In this document: piece by piece, positions 30,527 through 40,678 of the stretch | Layout of the letters: every line of letters starts with the position of its first letter | Position numbering within the stretch: position 1 is the stretch's first letter | Assembly: GCF_007989085.1 (NCBI RefSeq) | Contig: NZ_BJVJ01000010.1 | Span: 43,924 to 107,923 of the forward strand | Source: Pseudonocardia sulfidoxydans NBRC 16205 | Lineage (GTDB): Bacteria > Actinomycetota > Actinomycetes > Mycobacteriales > Pseudonocardiaceae | Direction: 5' to 3' | DNA length: 64,000 bases | Notes under the pieces: model-generated | Seen by the model: the letters and a program-made list of their open reading frames with translations, nothing else | Database searches by the model: none | Told to the model about the DNA's origin: nothing | Program-made: the position numbers and the translations under genes

Positions 30527-31643
30527 CGTGATCGACCAGCTCGAGGGCTGGTGGAAGAACGGGCAGGAGGCCGCGCTCGCGACGGTCGTCGGCACGTTCC
30601 GCTCGGCACCGCGTCAGCCCGGCGCGTCGATGCTGGTCGGACCGGCCGGCGAGGCGGTCGGCAGTGTGTCGGGCGGCTGCGTCGAGGGCGCGGTCTACGA
30701 GCTCGGCGGGGAGGTGCTCGGCGACGGGCGGCCGCGGCTGCAGCGCTACGGCGTGTCCGACGACGACGCGTTCTCCGTGGGCCTCACGTGTGGCGGAATC
30801 CTCGACATCTACGTCGAGAAGGTGTCGCCGGAGACCTACGAGCAGCTGGGCAAGGTCGCCGACGCGATCCGCGAGGAGTCTCCCGTCGCGGTGGCGACGG
30901 TCGTCGCCGGGCCCGAGGAGCGGCTGGGCAAGCGGCTGATCGTGTGGCCGGAGTCGGTCGACGGCACCACCGGCTCGGAACGTCTCGACGAGGCCGTCCG
31001 CGACGACGTCCGCGGCCTGCTGGCGGCGGGCCGCAACGCGACGCTGCACTACGGCGTCGACGGGCAGCGCCGCGGTGAGGGCCTCGACGTCTTCGTGGAG
31101 TCCTTCGCGCCCCCGCCGCGCATGATCGTGTTCGGCGCCATCGACTTCGCGGCCGCCGTCGCCAAGATGGGCAACTTCCTCGGCTACCGGGTGACGGTGT
31201 GCGACGCCCGCCCGGTGTTCGCCACGGCGAGCCGGTTCCCGGGCGCCAACGAGGTCGTCGTCGAGTGGCCGCACCGCTACCTCGCCGCCGAGGCGAAGGC
31301 CGGCCGGATCGACGGTCGGACCGTCATCACGGTGCTCACCCACGACCCGAAGTTCGACGTGCCCGTCCTCGAGGTGGCGCTGCGGCTGCCCGAGGTCGGC
31401 TACATCGGTGCGATGGGGTCGCGACGCACCCACGACGACCGGCTGGAACGGCTGCGTGAGGCGGGCCTCACCGAGGCGGAGCTGGCGCGGATGTCCAGCC
31501 CGATCGGGCTCGACCTGGGCGCCCGCACCCCCGAGGAGACGGCCGTCTCGATCGCCGCCGAGATGATCGCCCAGCACTGGGGTGGCGGCGGTGTCCGCCT
31601 CGCCGAGCGCGAGGGCCCCATCCACCTGGCCGCGGGCACCTGA
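30519..31643 (+). CDS. XdhC/CoxI family protein
   Basis: 374 residues. N-terminal XdhC-CoxI domain about 10-80 (ATVVGTFRSAPRQPGASM, SGGCVEG) and a C-terminal Rossmann domain from ~200 (MIVFGAIDFAAAVAKMGN, VGYIGAMGSRRTHDDR). XdhC binds and sulfurates Mo-cofactor and delivers it to xanthine dehydrogenase-type enzymes. With mocA and the MoxR/CoxE pair it shows that such an enzyme is encoded elsewhere. A 40-bp palindrome follows 18 bp after the stop. Confidence 0.93.
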   Translation: MRDVIDQLEGWWKNGQEAALATVVGTFRSAPRQPGASMLVGPAGEAVGSVSGGCVEGAVYELGGEVLGDGRPRLQRYGVSDDDAFSVGLTCGGILDIYVEKVSPETYEQLGKVADAIREESPVAVATVVAGPEERLGKRLIVWPESVDGTTGSERLDEAVRDDVRGLLAAGRNATLHYGVDGQRRGEGLDVFVESFAPPPRMIVFGAIDFAAAVAKMGNFLGYRVTVCDARPVFATASRFPGANEVVVEWPHRYLAAEAKAGRIDGRTVITVLTHDPKFDVPVLEVALRLPEVGYIGAMGSRRTHDDRLERLREAGLTEAELARMSSPIGLDLGARTPEETAVSIAAEMIAQHWGGGGVRLAEREGPIHLAAGT

Positions 31644-31661
31644 CGTCCTCCTGCGACCCCT

Positions 31662-31701
31662 GTGAGTGGTAATAGTCGCTGGAGCGACTATTACCGCTCA
31701 C
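31662..31701. repeat. 40-bp palindromic element, copy 2
   Basis: Outer part GTGAGTGGTAATAGTCGC paired with GCGACTATTACCGCTCAC; one G-T wobble and two central mismatches. Position 10 is T/A here instead of the C/G of the other copies, compensated on the opposite arm. It separates convergent xdhC and the lipoprotein gene. Confidence 0.85.
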
Positions 31702-31713
31702 GACCGGGACAGC

Positions 31714-32565
31714 TCAGCGGACGCTGATCCGCTTCGTGTCGGTCATCGGGGCGCGACCGGCACCGCCCGAGGGGTCGTCCTCGGTGGCGACGAGTTCGTA
31801 GTCGCCCGGTTCGAGGGTGACCGTGAACCGGTAGGGGCTGAACTTCTGGCCCTCCGCGGTCGTCGCGAACCCTTCGCGGACCACGCTGTCGCCCTGCCGG
31901 ACCTGCCACGGCAGCGTCGCCTCGAACACGGCCGCCTCCCCGGTGACGACGAGCTCGCGGCCGACGGTGGCGCCGTCGGCGGGCGCGTCGATCTGGACGA
32001 GCGAGCGCACCGATGTCTGCTCGGCGCGGGCGACGGGCGCGCCGATGTCGACGAGGCCCCACAGCTGGTCGGCGCGCTGCCCGTCGACGAGGACCCGGAC
32101 CGGGTCGGTCGACTGCAGCGCACCCTGCACGGTGTAGACGAGCTGTTGCAGCGCAAGGGTTGCGACGGCCTTCGACGCAGGCGCGCGGCCGATCCCGGTG
32201 AGGTCGACGACGATCTCCCCGCCGTCGTGGGTCACGGACCGGCGCGGGGTGACGCCGGTGGGCCAGAGCGTGCGGTAGTCGGGGTCGATCGCGGGGGCGC
32301 CGAGCATCTCGCGGAGGGCGGTGGTGCCGGGGTCGTCGGGGACGACGGCGTGGAACTCGCGGTAGAGGCGGGTCCCGGCGGAGGTGTCGGCGGCGTAGTA
32401 GACGGGCAGCGCCCGGGTCGCGGGCGGCGCGCTGGTCGGGGCACCCGACGTCGGCGGGATGCTGCGGTCGTCGGCGTTGCCGCTTCCGGTGCAGGCGGCG
32501 ACGCCGCCGGCGAGCAGGACGACGAGGGCGGTGACGACGAGCCGTCGGACACGAGGTGGACGCAC
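31714..32565 (-). CDS. GerMN/Gmad2 lipoprotein
   Basis: 283 residues, exported lipoprotein: signal VVTALVVLLAGG, lipobox VAAC with acylated Cys25. A Ser/Pro linker is followed by a GerMN domain (about 50-160, ALPVYYAAD... LYREFH) and a C-terminal Gmad2 Ig-like domain (about 190-280, SLVQIDAPADGATVG). GerMN and Gmad2 are found in spore-germination and actinobacterial envelope lipoproteins; role here unclear. GTG start at 32565 chosen for the signal peptide; the longer frame starts inside a repeat. Confidence 0.88.
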   Translation of the reverse strand: MRPPRVRRLVVTALVVLLAGGVAACTGSGNADDRSIPPTSGAPTSAPPATRALPVYYAADTSAGTRLYREFHAVVPDDPGTTALREMLGAPAIDPDYRTLWPTGVTPRRSVTHDGGEIVVDLTGIGRAPASKAVATLALQQLVYTVQGALQSTDPVRVLVDGQRADQLWGLVDIGAPVARAEQTSVRSLVQIDAPADGATVGRELVVTGEAAVFEATLPWQVRQGDSVVREGFATTAEGQKFSPYRFTVTLEPGDYELVATEDDPSGGAGRAPMTDTKRISVR

Positions 32566-32616
32566 GCGCCCAGGGTGTCGGATCGACCGCGGACCGTAGC
32601 GCGCGACACACCCCCT

Positions 32617-32656
32617 GTGAGCGGCAATAGTCGCCATGGCGACTATTGCCGCTCAC
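32617..32656. repeat. 40-bp palindromic element, copy 3
   Basis: Perfect palindrome, outer part GTGAGCGGCAATAGTCGC, centre CATG. On the minus strand TCGTGA supplies the stop of the decayed MFS gene, as in copy 1. It also lies 52 bp upstream of the lipoprotein start. Confidence 0.85.
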
Positions 32657-33090
32657 GACCGGCTGTCGCGAGGTCCGCCGGCGGGAGCGACCGGACCAGC
32701 CGGCGACCGGCCCGACGCGGGCGGTGACCCGGTCGCGACCAGCCGTCCGGCGGTCATCGCGACCGAGAACCCGATGCAGGCCGCGGCGGCGAGCGCGGGC
32801 GCCGTGCCCGGACGTGAGGTCCAGCGTGCTCCAGTCGCCGGCCACGCCCTCGGCCAGGAAGAAGCACAGCGCGAGCAGGGCCGAGCCCCAGATGCGCCCG
32901 GGCGTACGGACCCGGCGGCCCGAGGGACGTTCCGTAGGAGGGTCGGGGACCTGCTCGCACGACAACAGGAACCGCCGCGACGACGACACCCACCCCGGCG
33001 ACGACCAGCGCCGGGACGAGCGGCCCGGAACCGGCAGCGGCGAGGAAGCCCCCGAGCAGCGCGGCCGGCACCCTGGTCCGGTTCGTGGGC
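32653..33090 (-). pseudogene. Decayed MFS transporter fragment
   Basis: Three pieces typical of one MFS permease lie in three different minus-strand frames: GGFLAAAGSGPLVPALVV (near 33045-32990), [17 protein letters not shown] (32870-32818) and CIGFSVAMTAGRLV (32785-32735). Both ends of the gene are missing and at least two frameshifts separate the pieces. The last frame stops inside palindrome copy 3. It fills most of the 548-bp space between the lipoprotein and the carbonic anhydrase. Confidence 0.75.
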
Positions 33091-33113
33091 GGCTGATCCG
33101 GCAAGCTCGGCCC

Positions 33114-34604
<1,491 letters not shown>

Positions 34605-34608
<4 letters not shown>

Positions 34609-35756
34609 CCGTTCGCCCTCCTGAGCAGACGTGCCGGGTCGGCGACCCGCACGACGTCGGCCACCGCCCCGCCCCCCAGCATCGCGACGACCGCCTCCGC
34701 GGTCACCGGCGCGAGCAGGATCCCGTTGCGGTGGTGCCCGCTCGCCACCAGCAGACCCTCCGGCCCCACCGGACCGATCAACGGCAGGTTGTCCGGGCTG
34801 CCCGGCCGCACCCCGGCCGCCACCTCCAGCAGCGCGAACTCCGCGACACCCGGCAGCACCCGCTCCGCGTCACGCAGCAGATCACGCACCCCGCCGACCG
34901 TCGGCTCCAGGTCGAAACCCACGTCGGCCTGCGTCGCCCCGACCACCAGCCCACCCGCGTCGCGCGGCACCGCGTACACCGGCCGGCCGTCGACCAGCGC
35001 GCGCACCGTCCGCGACGGCGCCGGGAACGCCCCCGCCCGGTGGCCCAGCCGCAGGATCTCGCCCTTCACCGGGCGCACCATCGCGTCGAGCGCCGGATGC
35101 AGCGCCGACGACCACGCCCCCGCCGCGACCAGCACCGCGTCCGCCTCGACGACCGACCCGTCGTCGCACGTCACGCCCGCGACCCGGGTGCCGTCGTCGA
35201 CGACTCCGGCCGCGTTGCGGGCGACGAACGCGACGCCCGCCTTCTCCGCCGCTGCCCGCAACGCGGTTAGCAACAACCTGTTGTCGACGGCCAGGTCGTC
35301 GGGCACCGACAGCCCACCACGCACCTCCGGGCCGATCGCCGGCTCCAGCCGCCGCAGCTCCTTGCCCGACAAGCGCTGCACCGGCCGGCCCAGCCCGTCG
35401 AGATACGACGCGAGCGTCTCCAGCTCGGCCCGGTCCCCGCTGCCCGTGGCGACGACGACGGTGCCCTCGGATCGCAGCCCCGGCTCGCGGCCCGCCGCCT
35501 CGCCGAGCCGTGCCGCGAAACCCGGCCACAGCCGCACCGACTCCACGCCCAGCGCGAGCAGATCCTCCTCGCCCGGCCACGCCTCCGTGACCGGTGCGAG
35601 CATCCCGCCCGCCACCCACGACGCCCCCGACCCCGGCGCCGCATCGACCAGCGTCACCCGGGCGCCACCGGCCGCCGCACGCCACGCGCACGAGAGCCCG
35701 ACGACCCCGCCGCCCACCACGACCAGTCGCATGCTGCTGTCGATCGTCATCTCCAT
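34605..35756 (-). CDS. thiO: Glycine oxidase ThiO
   Basis: FAD enzyme of 383 residues producing dehydroglycine for ThiG. N-terminal dinucleotide-binding [15 protein letters not shown]-terminal [16 protein letters not shown] and [12 protein letters not shown]. The first ATG is at 35756; an ATG at 35750 has better spacing from AGGGAG and may be the real start. The AGGGAG lies at the 3' end of the TPP riboswitch, so ligand binding could block ribosome access. Confidence 0.95.
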
Positions 35757-35757
35757 C

Positions 35758-35846
35758 CGCTCCCTGCGCCGGCATGACCCGGATCAGGTTCGACGGTCGG
35801 GACGGCTCGCGTCCCCTCTCAGCCCGCTGCCCGGGCTCCCGTGCGT
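35758..35846 (-). promoter_or_regulatory. TPP (THI-box) riboswitch upstream of thiO
   Basis: On the minus strand the two conserved cores are seen: GCTGAGAGGGG and, after a GC-rich stem, GAACCTGATCCGGGTCATGC followed by GCAGGGA. The end overlaps the thiO Shine-Dalgarno, which suggests translational control of thiO-thiS-thiG by thiamine pyrophosphate. Confidence 0.93.
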
Positions 35847-35858
35847 CACCTGCCGCCC

Positions 35859-35875
35859 ACCCTACGCCGTAGGGT
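35859..35875. promoter_or_regulatory. Palindrome containing divergent -10 boxes (thiO and thiE)
   Basis: ACCCTAC-GCC-GTAGGGT. The right arm gives TAGGGT on the plus strand 8 nt before the thiE GTG. The left arm gives TAGGGT on the minus strand a few bases before the riboswitch 5' end. Both promoters therefore lie within 17 bp. Confidence 0.6.
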
Positions 35876-35883
35876 TCGACGTC

Positions 35884-36552
35884 GTGCCCATCCTCGATGG
35901 TGATTCCCGGCGCGCCCGCCTCGCCGACGCCCGCCTGTACCTCTGCACCGACGCCCGCCGCGCCCGCGGCGACCTCGCCGAGTTCGCCGACGCCGCCCTC
36001 GCCGGCGGGGTCGACATCATCCAGTTGCGCGACAAAGGAACCGAGGGCCCCCTCGAAGCCCGCGACGAGCTCGCCGCGCTCGAGACCCTGGCCGAGGCCT
36101 GCGCCCGCCACGGCGCGCTGCTCGCCGTCAACGACCGCGCCGACGTCGCCCTCGCCTCGGGCGCCGACGTCCTGCACCTGGGCCAGGACGACCTCCCGGT
36201 CGAATGGGCGCGCCGCATCGTCGGCGACGACGTCGTCATCGGCCGCTCCGCCCACAGCTCCGACGAGACCGCCACCGCCGCCGGTGAGGCGGGCGTCGAC
36301 TACTTCTGCGCCGGCCCCTGCTGGCCCACCCCGACCAAACCCGGCCGCCCCGCCCCCGGCCTCGACCTGGTCCGCACCGTCGCCGGCCGCGAGCCCGACC
36401 GCCCCTGGTTCGCCATCGGCGGGATCGACAACTCTCGGCTCGACGAGGTCCTCGACGCCGGTGCCCGCCGCATCGTCGTGGTCCGGGCGATCACCGAGGC
36501 CGACGACCCCCGGGCCGCCGCCCGCGCCCTGGCCGACCGCCTCCGCCCGTAG
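35884..36552 (+). CDS. thiE: Thiamine phosphate synthase ThiE
   Basis: 222 residues; joins the thiazole phosphate and pyrimidine pyrophosphate. Signatures: [42 protein letters not shown] 35884 is 8 nt after TAGGGT, so leaderless and outside the TPP riboswitch. Divergent from thiO; thiC and thiD are not nearby. Confidence 0.96.
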   Translation: MPILDGDSRRARLADARLYLCTDARRARGDLAEFADAALAGGVDIIQLRDKGTEGPLEARDELAALETLAEACARHGALLAVNDRADVALASGADVLHLGQDDLPVEWARRIVGDDVVIGRSAHSSDETATAAGEAGVDYFCAGPCWPTPTKPGRPAPGLDLVRTVAGREPDRPWFAIGGIDNSRLDEVLDAGARRIVVVRAITEADDPRAAARALADRLRP

Positions 36553-36671
36553 GGCTCGGTGATCCGGGCGGTTCCTGGCAAGGCGGAGCCAGGGCCGAAC
36601 ACCGGGCGCCGAGACCGTGGCGACCAATCCGTCAGACGCCCCTGACCTGCCCCGGGGGCACCTCCCCCGGG

Positions 36672-37307
36672 CGATCGCCGCCCGCGGGACATGAGCGTCA
36701 CCCGTGGCGCGCACGTCCCGCTCACAGCGATCACCGGTCGTGGCGCACGACCGTCATCTGCGTCGCCCATCCGCCCCCGACGACGATCACCACGGGGCCG
36801 GGGCCGCCGAGGCCGCCCGCGCCCCTGCCCCGATGATCGCGGTCTCTGGCGGATGCGCGACGAATACTGCGCGTATCCGCCACGAGCGACGATCACCAAG
36901 GTTTGAGGCCGCGCCGAGGCAGCCCAGCGCCGGGGACGCCAGCCCCAGGGCATCCCCGGGCACCCGCGCCCCGATGATCGCCGTCCCTGGCGCGTACGCG
37001 AAACGCTGCGCCCATCCACCACGAACAACGATCACCACAGAGGTCCACCCCGGGCCGGGGAAGCCGCCGGCAGCCGGGCCGCACGGGCCGGCCGGACCCA
37101 CCCCGGTGATCGACAGTCCTGGCGCATACCCGACGAACGCTGCGCCCAGCCGCCACGAACAACGATCACCAGAGAGGTTCACGCCAGACCGGGGAAGCCC
37201 AGCGCGCCGGCAGCCGCGGCCGCGCCGGCCGGGGCCCCGCAGTGATCGCTGTTTCTGGTGCATGAGCGACGGAAATGACGCTCAAGCACCAGAAACGATG
37301 ATCACAG
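36672..37307. repeat. Array of six degenerate hairpin repeats, ~136-bp period
   Basis: Units at about 36672-36735, 36729-36791, 36832-36897, 36973-37036, 37105-37170 and 37241-37307. Each starts with a GATCGC-like motif and ends with GATCAC(C), the last four spaced 141, 132 and 136 bp. The last is the best hairpin: GTTTCTGGTGCATGAGCG against CGCTCAAGCACCAGAAAC. Spacers are GC-rich. The 772-bp gap between thiE and the next gene holds nothing else I can identify. Confidence 0.85.
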
Positions 37308-37324
37308 GAGGCTGGTGGCCGGGG

Positions 37325-38752
37325 TCAGCCGGCCGCGCCGCCGCCGCCGTCGCCCGCGCCCGAGCCCGCGCCCGAGCCCGCGCCGCCAAGGTCGGGCAGC
37401 ACGCCGCCGCGGGGGGCGGTGGGGATGGCGCCGGTCGTCGTCGGCGGGCTGGTCGTCCGGCCGGCGGAGCCTCCGGGGCCGCCGCGTTGCGTGGGCTCCT
37501 GGGTCGGCTCGGTGCCGGAGTCCCGGTCGTCGCTCGCGCTGCTGGACTCGGAGTCCTGGGGCGCGGTGGTGGCGGGCGCGGTGGGGTCGGCCGGGGCGGG
37601 GCGCAGGACCCTGCCGACGGAGGTGCCGGACTCACCGCCGGAGATCGGTGATCCCTTGACCCATTCGATCCCGGTGACCACGAACAACCCGATGAAGAAC
37701 GCCACCACCGCGATCGCGGCCGTCACCGCGATGCGCTTGGGCGTGAACCGTGACGTGCGTCCGCCCGCCTCGGCGTCGCCCAGCCGGATGGTGCCGTCGG
37801 AGCCGGCGACGGCACGGGTCGCGTCGGGGTCGTCGCCGGCGCGTTGCGCGGGCAGCGGCGGCATGACGGCGGTGACCTCGGTGCCGGTGTCGTCGCGGCG
37901 GAGCCGGACGACCCGGGATCGGACGGTGCGCGTCGTGGTGTCGAGTCCGCGCTGGAACGTGGTGGTCACGACCGACGTCACGATCGCGGCGAGGGCCGCC
38001 CCGACCACCGTGCCCGCGGCACCGAAGTAGGAACCGACGACGGCGGTGGTCGCCGCCGCGCCGCCACCGGCGATGACCCTGGGCAGGTTGTACTCGGCCT
38101 TGGACGCGGGCTCGGGTGCCGTGTCGGCCTCGGTGCGGGTGGTCGCGTCGTCGGTCCGGGCGCTGCCCGGGAGGGGGTCGGGGCGCGCGCTACCCGGGAG
38201 GGGGTCGGGGCGGGCGCTGCCCGGGAGAGGATCGCGACGGGTCGGCGCGCCGGGGGCCGGGTGGCCGGTGGGCGGGGTCCGGACCCCGACGCGGGCGCGG
38301 TGCCCGTGCGCGTACCGGCCGGATGCCCCGGGAGCGAACCCACCGGGCGGCGTGCCCCCGAACCCACCCGGCGGCGTTCCACCAGAACCAGGACCACCCC
38401 CGAGGCCGCTCGGCGGCGTGCCCCCGAACCCACCCGGCGGCGTTCCACCAGGGCCACTCCCGAACCCACCCGGCGGCGTTCCACCGGGTCCAGGACCACT
38501 CCCGGAGCCGCTCGGCGGCCTGCCCTCGGACCCGCCGGTTGCGGCCCGGGGGGACGGGATGCCCGGGGTGCCGGCGGGTGGTGTCGTCCCGGGCGGCCAC
38601 GCGGCTGTGGGCTGGCCGGGGCCGGGTGGGCCCGTCGGCGTGGGGCCTGTGGGGGGCGGGCCGCTCGCGTCGGTGTCGGGGTGTCGGCGTTGCCGGGGAG
38701 CGGGCTGCCGATCAGGGTCGGGGTTCGGGGGTGGGAACTGCTGGTACCGCAT
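37325..38752 (-). CDS. Two-span membrane protein with Pro/Gly repeats
   Basis: 475 residues, no known domain. N-terminal ~205 residues are low-complexity with tandem GGTPPGGFG repeats and three RPDPLPGSA repeats, presumably cytoplasmic. Hydrophobic segments are at about 225-262 (GAAGTVVGAALAAIVTSVV) and 345-368 (VTAAIAVVAFFIGLFVV). EWVKGSPISGG and a Ser/Thr/Pro-rich tail, likely outside, follow. Similar architectures are widespread uncharacterised actinobacterial membrane proteins. The ATG has AGGAGCC directly upstream. Confidence 0.8.
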   Translation of the reverse strand: MRYQQFPPPNPDPDRQPAPRQRRHPDTDASGPPPTGPTPTGPPGPGQPTAAWPPGTTPPAGTPGIPSPRAATGGSEGRPPSGSGSGPGPGGTPPGGFGSGPGGTPPGGFGGTPPSGLGGGPGSGGTPPGGFGGTPPGGFAPGASGRYAHGHRARVGVRTPPTGHPAPGAPTRRDPLPGSARPDPLPGSARPDPLPGSARTDDATTRTEADTAPEPASKAEYNLPRVIAGGGAAATTAVVGSYFGAAGTVVGAALAAIVTSVVTTTFQRGLDTTTRTVRSRVVRLRRDDTGTEVTAVMPPLPAQRAGDDPDATRAVAGSDGTIRLGDAEAGGRTSRFTPKRIAVTAAIAVVAFFIGLFVVTGIEWVKGSPISGGESGTSVGRVLRPAPADPTAPATTAPQDSESSSASDDRDSGTEPTQEPTQRGGPGGSAGRTTSPPTTTGAIPTAPRGGVLPDLGGAGSGAGSGAGDGGGGAAG

Positions 38753-38932
38753 GGCTCCTGTTCGCGTTCACGTCGGTTCGGTGCGCTCACCGTCGTCACC
38801 GGTACCAACGTGGGCGGGCCGAGGAACACGCCCGTTGATCACCGACAGTGAGTGCCTTCACTCTCCTTCGCGGGGCCGGGAGCCGCAGATGTTATCGAAC
38901 CGTCACCAACATCCCTCCAACGGGTGGCCTCC

Positions 38933-39640
38933 TCACGACTCTCCGTGATCATTGGGACGAGTCGGAGAATCCGTCGGAATCCCGTCGACGACGGGGTGCA
39001 GCAGGCCCGGGTGGTCGTGGGGCAGCGACCGGCGCAGCACGACCCAGGAGATGCCGATACAGGCCGCGACCAGGGGCCACGTGAGCGCGATGCGGGCGAC
39101 CCCGAGGGCGACGACCTGCCCGGCGGCGAAGAGCGGCAGGAAGACGGCGAGCCGCACGAGGTACTGGCCGACCCACACCCAGCTGGCACGTCCGTAGGCG
39201 CGCAACAGGTCGGCGTCGCGGCGCCAGCGCGTCTTCTGTCCCAGGACGAGTCCGACGATGACGCCGAGCAGCGGCCACCGGATCACGATCGACACGGCGA
39301 AGGCGAGCGCGCTGCCGGCGTTGCTGGCGATCTGGACCAGGAAGAAGTCGACGGCCCGGCCGGTCGCGACGGCGACGGCCACGGCCACGGCGACGGGGAT
39401 GAGGCCGAGCAGGACCGATCGGGGCTTCCCGCCGCGCGCCATCCTGAAGCCCGCCACCAGGATCGCGGCGACGACCGCGGCGCCACCGCCCCAGGAGACG
39501 GCGGAGAGGCTTCCTGTGCGGTCGGCGACGAGCCAGCCGACGACGAAGGCGGCGACGGGGATCGTGGCGTCGAGAGCGCCGCGTCGCCCGCCGAGGATCT
39601 CCCGCAGGGTCGGCTCGGCGGGCCGTGGGGGAACGGTCAC
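38933..39640 (-). CDS. DUF3159 membrane protein
   Basis: 235 residues with six or so transmembrane helices. The N-terminal LREILGGRRGALDATIPVAA and the central LGQKTRWRRDADLLRAYGRASWVW are typical of DUF3159. These proteins are actinobacterial and uncharacterised. GTG start at 39640 after a low-GC stretch. No operon partner. Confidence 0.88.
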   Translation of the reverse strand: MTVPPRPAEPTLREILGGRRGALDATIPVAAFVVGWLVADRTGSLSAVSWGGGAAVVAAILVAGFRMARGGKPRSVLLGLIPVAVAVAVAVATGRAVDFFLVQIASNAGSALAFAVSIVIRWPLLGVIVGLVLGQKTRWRRDADLLRAYGRASWVWVGQYLVRLAVFLPLFAAGQVVALGVARIALTWPLVAACIGISWVVLRRSLPHDHPGLLHPVVDGIPTDSPTRPNDHGES

Positions 39641-39804
39641 AGAGGTAAGGGTGCCCTATTGCTGCGATCCGATCACCCCCCTGGCGCGCCGGACCGACTC
39701 TGGGTGATCCTGGAGGGAAGCACCACCCGACGGTGGGGTGACGCCCCGGTGAACGCGTCCGAGGCGTGCGGGTGGTGCCGATGTGGATCGAGGGGACAGC
39801 CATC

Positions 39805-40602
39805 ATGCGCGCCAGGAACACCTTTGTCGCCATCGGCGACAGCTTCACGGAGGGGCTCGACGACCTCTGGGACGACGGCTCGCCCCGTGGGTGGGCCGAC
39901 CGCACCGCCGAGCGCCTGGCCGCGGGGCGCCCCGAGTTCACCTACGCCAACCTCGCGGTGCGCGGCAAGCTGCTCGACCAGATCGTCGCCGACCAGATCC
40001 CGGTGGCCGAGCGCATGAAACCGGACCTGATCACGTTCTGCGCGGGCGGCAACGACATCATCGGCTTCCGCTGCGACACCGACGACCTCGCGGCCCGGTT
40101 CGACGCCGCGCTGGCCCGTCTGGTGGCCACCGGCGCCGAGGTGCTCATCTTCACGGGGTTCGACCTGCGGAAGATGCACGTGCTGATGCGCCGGTTGCGG
40201 GGCCGTGTCGCCTGCTACAACGAGATGATGCGGGCCAGTGCCGAGCGGCACGGCTGCCGGGTCGTCGACCTGTGGAGCATGGACGTGCTGGCCGATCCGC
40301 GCGCGTGGAGCCTGGACCGGCTGCACCTGACGCCGGAGGCTCACGAGCGGGTGGCGTTGCGGGTGCTGGAGGCGCTGGGCGAGCCCGTCCCGGCCGACTG
40401 GCGCACGCCCTGGCCCGCGGCGGAGGCCCCGGGTTGGCGGTCGCGTCAGCAGTCGGATCTGGTGTGGTTCCGCGACCACGTGATGCCCTACGTCCGTAAG
40501 CGCCTGCGGGGAATCGCGATCGGCGACGGCTACCTGCCGAAGCGTCCCGAGCTGTCCCCGGTCGTCCCGCTGGACGACAGGCTGGGCCGGCGCCGGGCCT
40601 GA
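39805..40602 (+). CDS. SGNH/GDSL hydrolase
   Basis: 265 residues. Block I AIGDSFTEG with the nucleophile Ser, block III GGNDIIG and block V DRLHLTPEAH with the catalytic His are all present. No signal peptide, so cytoplasmic esterase or lipase-like enzyme of unknown substrate. ATG 39805 has GAGGGGA ~8 nt upstream; an in-frame start 13 codons earlier lacks one. Converges with ectD across a hairpin. Confidence 0.9.
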   Translation: MRARNTFVAIGDSFTEGLDDLWDDGSPRGWADRTAERLAAGRPEFTYANLAVRGKLLDQIVADQIPVAERMKPDLITFCAGGNDIIGFRCDTDDLAARFDAALARLVATGAEVLIFTGFDLRKMHVLMRRLRGRVACYNEMMRASAERHGCRVVDLWSMDVLADPRAWSLDRLHLTPEAHERVALRVLEALGEPVPADWRTPWPAAEAPGWRSRQQSDLVWFRDHVMPYVRKRLRGIAIGDGYLPKRPELSPVVPLDDRLGRRRA

Positions 40603-40628
40603 GCGGCCCCCGCAGGCCGGGTACAGGA

Positions 40629-40660
40629 GCCGGCCCCACCCGGGGCAGGGCGGGGCCGGC
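40629..40660. terminator. Bidirectional hairpin between SGNH hydrolase and ectD
   Basis: GCCGGCCCC (40629-40637) pairs perfectly with GGGGCCGGC (40652-40660). It lies between convergent stops at 40602 and 40679. Confidence 0.65.
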
Positions 40661-40678
40661 GTCGGGGCGTGAGGCCCG

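Noticed and set aside
36672..37307. CRISPR array
   Set aside because: Units are palindromic, degenerate and 60-67 bp with GC-rich non-unique spacers; no cas genes nearby.
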